Shown piece after piece: positions 1 through 4,911 of a stretch of 6,511 nucleotides of DNA (position 1 is its first letter; each line of letters opens with the position of its first letter). The notes beneath the pieces are model-generated. The model was not told where the DNA came from, did not search any database, and saw only the letters and a list, made by a program, of their open reading frames with translations. Both the position numbers and the translations under genes were made by a program. The DNA is from a bacterium (GTDB taxonomy: Bacteria; Elusimicrobiota; Elusimicrobia; Elusimicrobiales; UBA9959): contig JAJZVJ010000147.1 in assembly GCA_021845705.1 (NCBI GenBank), forward strand, positions 1-6,511. Direction: 5' to 3'.

Positions 1-1
1 A

Positions 2-82
2 AAAGCGGCCAAGCGCTAATACGGGCTGAGCAGGCTTAAGCCCCTTAAAGGTTCCCGGCTGTTCAAGGGCGTTAACGGCGCA
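2..82 (+). pseudogene. guaA: guaA amidotransferase-domain remnant with in-frame TAA
   Basis: This stretch is in the same frame as the downstream GMP synthase. It reads K-A-A-K-R, then TAA (17-19), then Y-G-L-S-R-L-K-P-L-K and on to L-F-K-G-V before the GTG at 83. GuaA proteins carry a conserved R-E-(Y/F)-G motif after the nucleophile-cysteine part of the class I glutamine amidotransferase domain (E. coli has R-E-F-G). The stop therefore sits exactly on the Glu, and one G-to-T change (GAA to TAA) would explain it. Either guaA is genuinely interrupted here or the base is a sequencing or assembly error; being only 17 bases from the window edge, error is a real possibility. The cysteine-bearing part lies outside the window. 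Confidence 0.7.
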
Positions 83-1249
83 GTGAACGTCTGGATGAGC
101 CACGGCGACGAGGTTAAAAAAGCTCCGGCCGGCTTCAAGGTCACGGCCCGGGCCGACGGGTCCGATATCTCCGCCATGGAAAACACGGAACTGGGGCTGT
201 ACGCGCTGCAGTTCCACCCGGAGGTGCACCATACGGAGCGCGGAACCAGGATGCTCGAGAATTTCGCCCGCGGCATCTGCGGGTACAAAGAGCGCTGGAC
301 GCCCTCCTCTTTCCTTTCCGAAAGCGTAGCGGAGATCAAGAAACAGGCGGGCGGGAAGACCGTTATCTGCGGCCTTTCCGGCGGCGTCGATTCTTCGGTG
401 GCGGCGGTGCTGGCCCACAGGGCCATAGGTAATAAGCTGCGCTGCATCTTCGTGGATACCGGGCTGCTGCGCCACGGCGACCGCGAGCGCATGAAAGCCG
501 TCTTCCAGGACAAGTTCGGCTACAGCCTTAAAATCGCGGACGCTTCGGGGCTTTTCCTGTCCCGGCTGAAGGGCGTTACCTCGCCCGAAAGAAAAAGGAA
601 GATAATAGGTCATACTTTCATAGAAGTCTTCGATAAAGAGGCAAAAAAGATAAGGGACGCCGCCTTTCTGCTGCAGGGCACGCTTTACCCGGACGTTATA
701 GAGTCCGTTTCCGTGAACGGGCCTTCGGCGGTCATAAAGAGCCACCATAACGTGGGCGGGCTGCCGAAGAAAATGAAGATGGGGCTGATAGAACCGCTGC
801 GTTTCTTCTTCAAGGACGAAGTGCGCGAGCTGGGGCGGAGCCTGAAGATCCCGGAGCCGGTCCTGATGCAGCACCCGTTCCCGGGCCCGGGCCTGGCCAT
901 AAGGGTGCTGGGCGAAGTTACCCCCGACAGGCTTAAGATCCTGCGCGAGGCGGACCGCCTTATGCGCGAAGAGATCCAGTCCGCCGGCTGGTATTCCAGG
1001 ATCTGGCAGGCCTTCTGCGTGCTGCTGCCGGTCAGGTCCGTCGGGGTGATGGGGGACGAGCGCTCCTACGAATACACTATAGCCCTGCGCTGCGTAAGTT
1101 CCGTGGACGGGATGACCGCCGACTGGTCCAAGCTGCCGCACGACCTGCTGCACAAGCTCTCCTCCAGGATAGTAAGCGAGGTGCGCGGCGTTAACCGCGT
1201 GGTGTACGATATCACCTCCAAGCCCCCCGCCACCATAGAGTGGGAGTAA
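83..1249 (+). CDS. guaA: GMP synthase (glutamine-hydrolysing), 5'-truncated or interrupted
   Basis: GMP synthase aminates XMP to GMP, using ATP and ammonia from glutamine, in the cytoplasm. Numbering from the GTG at 83, the end of the class I amidotransferase domain is visible: V-W-M-S-H-G-D (3-9) and the catalytic His/Glu motif F-H-P-E-V (44-48). The ATP pyrophosphatase domain follows with its P-loop S-G-G-V-D-S-S (99-105). Other family hallmarks are G-T-L-Y-P-D-V-I-E-S, K-S-H-H-N-V-G-G-L-P and H-P-F-P-G-P-G-L-A-I-R. The C-terminal dimerisation domain ends in the typical Y-D-I-T-S-K-P-P-A-T-I-E-W-E. The 388 residues compare with about 510-525 in the family. GTG 83 is only the first possible start after the TAA at 17-19; no convincing ribosome binding site precedes it, so it is probably not the native start. 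If translated from here, the product would lack the glutaminase cysteine and could at best use free ammonia. Identity is certain; functional state is not. Confidence 0.93.
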   Translation: MNVWMSHGDEVKKAPAGFKVTARADGSDISAMENTELGLYALQFHPEVHHTERGTRMLENFARGICGYKERWTPSSFLSESVAEIKKQAGGKTVICGLSGGVDSSVAAVLAHRAIGNKLRCIFVDTGLLRHGDRERMKAVFQDKFGYSLKIADASGLFLSRLKGVTSPERKRKIIGHTFIEVFDKEAKKIRDAAFLLQGTLYPDVIESVSVNGPSAVIKSHHNVGGLPKKMKMGLIEPLRFFFKDEVRELGRSLKIPEPVLMQHPFPGPGLAIRVLGEVTPDRLKILREADRLMREEIQSAGWYSRIWQAFCVLLPVRSVGVMGDERSYEYTIALRCVSSVDGMTADWSKLPHDLLHKLSSRIVSEVRGVNRVVYDITSKPPATIEWE

Positions 1250-1263
1250 AGGGGCAGGTTCTT

Positions 1264-1308
1264 CCGCCAGGCGGTATTTTAGGGCTTGCATTCCCTGTTT
1301 CTTTTTTT
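1264..1308 (+). terminator. weak intrinsic terminator candidates after guaA
   Basis: Two small hairpins lie 14-60 bases after the guaA stop. CCGC/GCGG (1264-1267 with 1271-1274, loop of 3) is followed by TATTTT. AGGG/CCCT (1281-1284 with 1293-1296, loop of 8) is followed by GTTTCTTTTTTTC. Each stem has only four pairs, so neither is a strong terminator, but the long T-tract at 1298-1308 makes the second plausible. Confidence 0.3.
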
Positions 1309-1314
1309 CATAAT
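1286..1314 (+). promoter_or_regulatory. candidate sigma-70 type promoter for the metallopeptidase gene
   Basis: TTGCAT (1286-1291) and CATAAT (1309-1314) are separated by exactly 17 bases. The -10 matches TATAAT at five of six positions; the -35 matches TTGACA only at TTG. Transcription would start near 1321, inside the first of two operator-like dyads, leaving a leader of about 90 bases before the ATG at 1410. The T-rich spacer also resembles a terminator tail, so the two readings compete. Confidence 0.4.
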
Positions 1315-1347
1315 GTTGACTATGGTCAAAACATGACCATGGTCAAC
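1315..1347. promoter_or_regulatory. tandem operator-like dyads forming one 14-bp inverted repeat
   Basis: Two similar palindromes lie 17 bp apart centre to centre: TTGACTATGGTCAA (1316-1329) and ATGACCATGGTCAA (1333-1346). The second contains a perfect 12-bp palindrome, TGACCATGGTCA. Together they also form one large inverted repeat: arms 1315-1328 and 1334-1347 pair over 14 positions with a single G-U wobble and a loop of AAACA. Placed directly after a -10 element, they look like a repressor binding site, for example for a winged-helix dimer of MarR type; no regulator gene is in the window. An RNA hairpin at the transcript start is the alternative. Confidence 0.5.
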
Positions 1348-1409
1348 TGTTCATCGCCGGATCTTCCGCATGGAACAGCAGAATCAAGCCAGTAACGGAG
1401 ATAAATAGA

Positions 1410-2396
1410 ATGAAACGCAGCCTTATATTGTCCTCGATCGCCGCGCTTATCATGGGCGGAGCCGTAATGTCCTCTTCCGCCGCCACCGTCTGCAAGGGCT
1501 TCCTGCCGCCCAACGACCTTAAGATCCCGGTCGGCTCCAAGGACGCCAAGGGCATCCAGCAGGAGCAGTTCAATTCCGTGCTCGATACCATCCAGAAAAT
1601 ATATGGCCCGGTCATTGCGGCGCGCGGCGGTGTGCTGCAGATCAACAGGCTCTGGACCGACGCCACTGTGAACGCCTCGGCCCAGCAGCAGGGCAAGCGC
1701 TATATCCTGAACATGTACGGCGGCCTGGCCCGCCACGAAGCCGTCACCATGGACGGCTTCGCCCTGGTGGCCTGCCACGAACTTGGGCATCACCTGGGCG
1801 GCGCGCCTAAAAAAGGCTATTCCTGGGCCTCCAACGAAGGCCAGGCGGACTATTACGCCAATCTTAAATGTCTCAGGACGGTGTTCTCGGACTCCACCAG
1901 CTCCGCTTTCACCCGCTCCGCCGCCGGAGACGAGCTGGCCAGGAAGGACTGCGACCAGGCTTTCCAGAACGCGCAAGACCGCGCTATCTGCTTCAGGAGC
2001 GCTATGGCCGGAAAATCCGTGTCCACTCTTTTCATGGCCCTGCACCAGGACCAGGTGGAGCCCAGCTTCGACACCCCCGACACCTCAGTGGTGAGCTCTA
2101 TGTATAACGACCATCCCGCCACCCAGTGCCGCATGGACACCTACCTGCAGGGTTCCATCTGCACCCAGCCGGTGGACGCCCAGCTCAGCGACACCGACCC
2201 GGTGCCCGGGACCTGCACCCGCTCGGGCGGTTTTGCCGCCGGCTTCCGCCCGCTCTGCTGGTATAAGCCCGCCTCGGCCAATGAGCTTTTGCCGCCGGTT
2301 ACCGGCTTAGCGGCCGCCGCCGCGTCCCGCGGCCTTTCCGCCCCCGGTGCGGCCTTTTCCGCGCTGCAGAGCGAGAATCCCTGGCTGGGCTTCTAA
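1410..2396 (+). CDS. secreted HEXXH zinc metallopeptidase-like protein
   Basis: The 328-residue product starts with a Sec signal peptide: K-R at 2-3, a hydrophobic stretch to about residue 20, and probable cleavage after S-S-S-A or A-A near 24-25. The core motif is C-H-E-L-G-H-H-L-G-G, with HELGH at 123-127 giving two histidine zinc ligands and the catalytic Glu. N-E-G-Q-A-D (142-147) follows, where E143 would be the third ligand, in the E-x-x-A-D style of M48-like gluzincins. Nine cysteines (28, 122, 154, 181, 194, 240, 251, 269, 283) suggest disulfides in an extracytoplasmic protein. D-H-P-A-T-Q-C-R-M-D-T-Y (234-245) looks like a further conserved block. The ATG has ACGGAG (1395-1400) nine bases upstream. 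The Ala-rich C-terminus ends in P-W-L-G-F, and the frame continues in coding-like sequence after the TAA. The gene appears monocistronic, with a possible operator upstream. Peptidase class is inferred from motifs; the substrate is unknown. Confidence 0.82.
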   Translation: MKRSLILSSIAALIMGGAVMSSSAATVCKGFLPPNDLKIPVGSKDAKGIQQEQFNSVLDTIQKIYGPVIAARGGVLQINRLWTDATVNASAQQQGKRYILNMYGGLARHEAVTMDGFALVACHELGHHLGGAPKKGYSWASNEGQADYYANLKCLRTVFSDSTSSAFTRSAAGDELARKDCDQAFQNAQDRAICFRSAMAGKSVSTLFMALHQDQVEPSFDTPDTSVVSSMYNDHPATQCRMDTYLQGSICTQPVDAQLSDTDPVPGTCTRSGGFAAGFRPLCWYKPASANELLPPVTGLAAAAASRGLSAPGAAFSALQSENPWLGF

Positions 2397-2480
2397 GCGC
2401 CGGCCAGACAGCGGCCGCTTTATAACGCGGCCGGTCAGCCCTGGACTGACACCTGCAAGAAAGAGCGGCTCAAGTGCTGA
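2397..2480 (+). other. in-frame coding-like extension after the metallopeptidase stop
   Basis: Directly after the TAA at 2394-2396 the same frame stays open for 27 codons to a TGA at 2478-2480. It reads A-P-A-R-Q-R-P-L-Y-N-A-A-G-Q-P-W, then T-D-T-C-K-K-E-R-L-K-C. Third codon positions are mostly G or C, as in the gene before it, and the peptide contains two cysteines. The TGA lies 15 bases before the terminator hairpin, a more usual spacing than the 99 bases from the TAA. This may be an original C-terminus cut off by a nonsense change, a read-through tail, or chance in GC-rich DNA. Confidence 0.4.
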
Positions 2481-2495
2481 GCGCTTCCCACATGT

Positions 2496-2528
2496 AAAGA
2501 AAGGCCGCCGAAAGGCGGCCCTTTCTTT
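2496..2528. terminator. bidirectional intrinsic terminator between convergent genes
   Basis: GGCCGCC (2503-2509) pairs perfectly with GGCGGCC (2514-2520) around a GAAA loop. The flanking AAAGAAA (2496-2502) can pair with TTTCTTT (2522-2528) past a single bulged C at 2521. The plus strand ends in TTTCTTTTT and the minus strand in TTTCTTT, so the element can stop transcription from both the metallopeptidase gene and the opposing FecR-domain gene. Confidence 0.88.
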
Positions 2529-2604
2529 TTACGACGATAAACCGCCTTTTGGTAAAAGCGGCCGTCAGACCGGGGTCTTACGAAGGATAATAAGAGCGCA
2601 GGTT

Positions 2605-3426
2605 TTAATTGCGCAGCCTCCGCCTGTGCAGAACACCCCGGTGCCGGCCCCGGGGTGTTCCCTCACTGCTTTCCGCCGCGCGCCGCTTCGCGGCCCGGGC
2701 GTTCCTGAAAGCTCTGCGCGCCAGGAACCGTTTGCGCAGTTCCCGGCGTTTTTCAGGGTCCATGCGCCGCCAGGACTTCCGCAGCGCGCCCAGGCGGCCG
2801 CGGACGCCTTCCAGCGCCAGCCTGTGCCGCAGCAGCCGGCGCATGATCCCCGGCCTGAAAGCGCGGGTGCCGGCGCGCAGACTGACTTCGCGGCCCTTCT
2901 CCACGAACCCTTCGGCCAGTGTCTTTCCGTCCTTACCCGTGCTCGCCACGGAAAGGCGGCCTTCGTCGAAAACTCCTGCCGTGGTCTCGCCGTTCGCCTC
3001 GTCGTGCTCGACGCCGAACTCGGTGCCCCTGACCGCGCAGACGGCGGCCGGAGTGCGCACCTGGAAACGGCCTTTCTTTTTCAAGAATTCTTTCTCTATC
3101 TTGGCCACCAGCGAGCCCAGCTTAAGGAATAAGGAGGAAGAGGCCGTATCCAGCGAAGAGAGCTCCAGCGAGGAATCCGCGCCGAGGCGTATCACGCCGC
3201 CGTTGTCCAGGGTGATCTCGGCCGAAGAGTCCGCGCCGGTGCGGAGCAGGTCTCCGGCCGACAACGGTGTTCCGCTTTCCGCTTCGCGCCAGGAATCCGT
3301 TTCTCCACCGGCCTGAACGTCCACGGTACCGGTTACCGGCCCAAGGCGCGCGTCATAGTCTTCGGCGCGCGCCGCCGCCCCGCAGCACAGAAGCGCTCCG
3401 AAGAACGCGCATTTTATGAAGTTCAT
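2605..3426 (-). CDS. exported FecR-domain protein with Arg-rich C-terminal tail
   Basis: The 273-residue product has a signal peptide (hydrophobic 6-19, probable cleavage at A-R-A/E-D after residue 21). A FecR domain follows at about 57-160: G-D-L-L-R-T-G-A-D-S-S-A-E-I (59-71), G-G-V-I-R-L-G (76-82) and the hallmark T-P-A-A-V-C-A-V-R-G-T-E-F (125-137). FecR domains occur in anti-sigma regulators and in many exported proteins; here there is no sigma factor gene alongside and no N-terminal cytoplasmic domain, so a surface or periplasmic structural role is as likely as signalling. From about 184 to the end the chain is strongly basic, with roughly one residue in three Arg, and includes W-R-R-M-D-P-E-K-R-R-E-L-R-K-R (219-233), which resembles short helical repeats in DUF3106-like exported proteins. 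AAGGGGA (3440-3434) is seven bases before the ATG. It is convergent with the metallopeptidase gene and shares its terminator. Confidence 0.85.
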   Translation of the reverse strand: MNFIKCAFFGALLCCGAAARAEDYDARLGPVTGTVDVQAGGETDSWREAESGTPLSAGDLLRTGADSSAEITLDNGGVIRLGADSSLELSSLDTASSSLFLKLGSLVAKIEKEFLKKKGRFQVRTPAAVCAVRGTEFGVEHDEANGETTAGVFDEGRLSVASTGKDGKTLAEGFVEKGREVSLRAGTRAFRPGIMRRLLRHRLALEGVRGRLGALRKSWRRMDPEKRRELRKRFLARRAFRNARAAKRRAAESSEGTPRGRHRGVLHRRRLRN

Positions 3427-3955
3427 AGTATTTTCCCCTTGCGGTATTTAAAGAACTTTTTTATCAGCCTGGCGTTAGTTCCGACGTCGCTTTTGCCGGC
3501 GCGCGAGTGGGAACGGGTGTGCAGGCGGCCGGCGTTTTCCCGCGCGGCGCCTGGCGCCATCGAGAGAAGCCCTCCGGACATCGCCCATGTAAGGATGGTG
3601 AAACCCGTACGTAAATTCCGCCATCCCGGCCGGCTGCCCGGTCCCGAAATTGCCGGCGCCAGCCCCGAAACCACAGCCAGCGCGAAAATGCAAATTGGAA
3701 ATGAATCCAGTTGCTGTTATCTTAAATGACAAATAACTTGTACGGCTCGTAACTCACCCGGGGCTGCTTCCGGAATTCCCGAAGTTCAAGCCCGCCCCGA
3801 AAGAATGCGGCCCGCCGGGAGAAGACTGCCGGTTGGATCCGCAGGTGGCCGTCTGTGGCGCATAGCGCTGATACGGCAGGCCAGAGGGCTCGACTTATAC
3901 GAAGGCATAGACCCGCCCCCGGCTGATTTCAGTAAAACGTCCCGACTTTTGGTAT
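3427..3955. other. long intergenic region without a convincing gene
   Basis: About 530 bases upstream of the FecR-domain gene hold only short overlapping open frames on both strands (83-96 codons, mostly from TTG or other weak starts, without ribosome binding sites or recognisable domains). A locally AT-rich patch lies at about 3685-3740; the stretch 3741-3950 is GC-rich with no feature I can name. The promoter of the minus-strand FecR gene should lie within the first 100 bases (TTTAAAT on the minus strand around 3447-3453 is a possible -10), but no good -35 is visible. Confidence 0.5.
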
Positions 3956-3961
3956 TATAAT
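3956..3961 (+). promoter_or_regulatory. perfect TATAAT -10 element
   Basis: TATAAT stands in an AT-rich patch within GC-rich DNA. The region 16-18 bases upstream (around 3932-3939, GTAAAACG) is a poor -35. Transcription would begin near 3968 and give a leader of about 170 bases before the membrane protein ATG at 4141. Confidence 0.35.
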
Positions 3962-3968
3962 AAAATAA

Positions 3969-3999
3969 ACGGCGGGAAACGGTTCCCGGCGTATTTTTC
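3969..3999. terminator. terminator-like hairpin just after the TATAAT
   Basis: CGGGAA (3973-3978) pairs with TTCCCG (3983-3988) around an ACGG loop. After one G-G mismatch, ACG (3969-3971) pairs with CGT (3990-3992). ATTTTTC follows on the plus strand, and TTTATTTTATTAT follows on the minus strand, so it could terminate in either direction. On the plus strand it would begin within a few bases of the predicted start of transcription, which is odd for a simple terminator. Confidence 0.5.
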
Positions 4000-4068
4000 A
4001 GGCAGAAAAAGACGGCGTGAGACGGGGGAACCAGCGATAACCGGCCTTATGTTCACTGCTTAGCTGCC

Positions 4069-4094
4069 ACCCCGCCTCCCTGGAACGCGGGGGT
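4069..4094 (+). other. GC-rich stem-loop in the leader of the membrane protein gene
   Basis: ACCCCGC (4069-4075) can pair with GCGGGGGT (4087-4094, one bulged G) around an 11-base loop. No T-tract follows. It lies 46 bases before the ATG at 4141. A second weak pairing, GGCAG (4001-4005) with CTGCC (4064-4068), would close a compact domain before it. I do not recognise the fold as a known riboswitch. Confidence 0.3.
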
Positions 4095-4140
4095 GTGCGA
4101 ACTGGTTTATAGTTATAACTATATAAGACACGGAGGGTAC

Positions 4141-4701
4141 ATGACGATTAAATTGGCAGTGGACGTAGCGATGATAGTTCTGGCTTTGGCCGGCGCGGCC
4201 ATCTTCCGGAGACAGGTGGTGCACGTATACAAAGTCGGGCACGAAGACGTGATCAAGAGTCTCAGCCTGGGCTGCGGGGCGGGCTTCGCCCTGGCGCTCA
4301 TAGGGAAGCTGGCGGGCTCCATGCTGCCCGAGAGCAAGGCGCTTTTGGTTTTGTTCGCTTTCCTGCTGCCGGCCGCAATGGTAGGCTTCACCACCGGCTG
4401 CGGGCTCATTGCCGGGCTGACCGGCTTTGACGGCGGGGAAGGCAGGTTCCTCTCTATCCTTGTGGTGGGCGGCGCGGCGGCTTTCGCCTCCAATTTTTTC
4501 CCGGTGGGCGGCGGCTTTATCTACGCCGGCATCTCCGCCTACGGCCTCGGCGCGTCCATCCTGGCGCTGCAATGCCCTATGGAAGATGAAGCGCCCGCCG
4601 TGGTCACGGTGAGCGACGACCCGTCCCCCGCGCGCCGCGCCATGCTTGGCGGCGACCTGTCCCCGCTCCCCCGCTCCGGCTCCGAAAAAGACGCGGAATA
4701 G
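4141..4701 (+). CDS. polytopic inner-membrane protein of unknown function
   Basis: I do not recognise this 186-residue protein. Five hydrophobic segments are visible at about 5-22, 41-60, 66-93, 103-119 and 124-143, rich in Gly and Ala with small-residue motifs such as G-C-G-A-G-F-A and P-V-G-G-G-F-I-Y-A-G. A charged loop lies at 23-40 (R-R-Q-V-V-H-V-Y-K-V-G-H-E-D) and a polar, acidic and proline-rich tail at 145-186 is probably disordered. The ATG is chosen because GGAGGG (4132-4137) precedes it; the spacing of 3-4 bases is short. The frame opens earlier with a GTG at 4093, but that would add a non-hydrophobic leader with no better signal. TATAAC (4114-4119) and TATAAG (4122-4127) lie just upstream but have no clear -35. 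The gene stands alone, 210 bases before guaB. The hydrophobic pattern supports this strand over the long open frame on the opposite strand. Confidence 0.7.
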   Translation: MTIKLAVDVAMIVLALAGAAIFRRQVVHVYKVGHEDVIKSLSLGCGAGFALALIGKLAGSMLPESKALLVLFAFLLPAAMVGFTTGCGLIAGLTGFDGGEGRFLSILVVGGAAAFASNFFPVGGGFIYAGISAYGLGASILALQCPMEDEAPAVVTVSDDPSPARRAMLGGDLSPLPRSGSEKDAE

Positions 4702-4829
4702 TCCGCATAGCAGACGAACCCTGCATGGCGCGCCGGGTTTGAAAGGAAATATAGCCGTTAACCGCCCGCCAGGCCCAGATGCTTTCCCCGCAGGTCCTTT
4801 GGTCAAGGGCAATACTTGGGCGTTCACTC

Positions 4830-4846
4830 GCGGCCGGTACGGCCGC
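4830..4846. other. perfect short hairpin upstream of guaB
   Basis: GCGGCCG (4830-4836) pairs with CGGCCGC (4840-4846) around a GTA loop. There is no T-tract on either side, so it is not a normal terminator. It sits 65 bases before the guaB ATG and would be in the leader if transcription starts further upstream. The rest of 4702-4911 shows nothing else I can name. Confidence 0.3.
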
Positions 4847-4858
4847 CGCCGTCGTGCA

Positions 4859-4888
4859 TTGAAATGGAGCCTTGGTAATAGCTAAACT
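4859..4888 (+). promoter_or_regulatory. weak candidate promoter for guaB
   Basis: TTGAAA (4859-4864, five of six to TTGACA) is followed after 18 bases by TAAACT (4883-4888, four of six to TATAAT). Transcription would start near 4895, on top of the Shine-Dalgarno sequence, leaving almost no leader. This makes the assignment doubtful. Confidence 0.2.
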
Positions 4889-4911
4889 TACACAAGGAGG
4901 CAGCCAACCTT

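Noticed and set aside
1326..2045. Long minus-strand open frame opposite the metallopeptidase gene (239 codons).
   Set aside because: It is antisense to a gene with a signal peptide, HELGH motif and good ribosome binding site; its translation is Gly/Ala/Arg-biased with no motif, as expected for a GC-rich shadow frame.
2631..2660. Perfect 10-bp inverted repeat GAACACCCCG / CGGGGTGTTC near the end of the FecR gene.
   Set aside because: It lies inside the coding sequence, has no T-tract in either direction, and the shared terminator at 2496-2528 already serves the gene.
2347..3316. Plus-strand open frames opposite the FecR-domain gene (261 and 235 codons).
   Set aside because: Both are low-complexity Arg/Pro/Ser-rich translations without starts or motifs, and the minus strand encodes a recognisable FecR domain over the same bases.
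3439..3732. Overlapping short open frames on both strands, one with a signal-peptide-like start (M-R-Y-L-K-N-F-F-I-S-L-A-L-V).
   Set aside because: Starts are TTG codons without ribosome binding sites, the remainder is unlike a protein domain, and the frame begins in the 5' region of the divergently placed FecR gene.
3765..3785. GGCTGCTTCCGG, resembling the reverse complement of the signal recognition particle RNA GGAAGCAGCC hallmark.
   Set aside because: The full conserved loop (CCGGAAGGAAGCAGCC) is not present on the minus strand and no long flanking helix is visible.
3973..3988. Hairpin with an ACGG tetraloop, as in guanidine-II (mini-ykkC) riboswitches.
   Set aside because: That class needs two ACGR-loop hairpins; I find only one, and the downstream gene is not a small multidrug resistance exporter.
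4020..4045. ACGGGGGAACCA, similar to a conserved piece of c-di-AMP (ydaO/yuaA) riboswitches.
   Set aside because: The other conserved blocks expected downstream (such as the GGGGU-UAAUC and CCCGACAGCUAAC segments) are absent, so one short match is not enough.
4060..4827. Minus-strand open frame of 255 codons opposite the membrane protein gene.
   Set aside because: It reads as a Gly/Ala/Arg/His-rich shadow, while the plus strand shows five clear hydrophobic segments behind a Shine-Dalgarno sequence.
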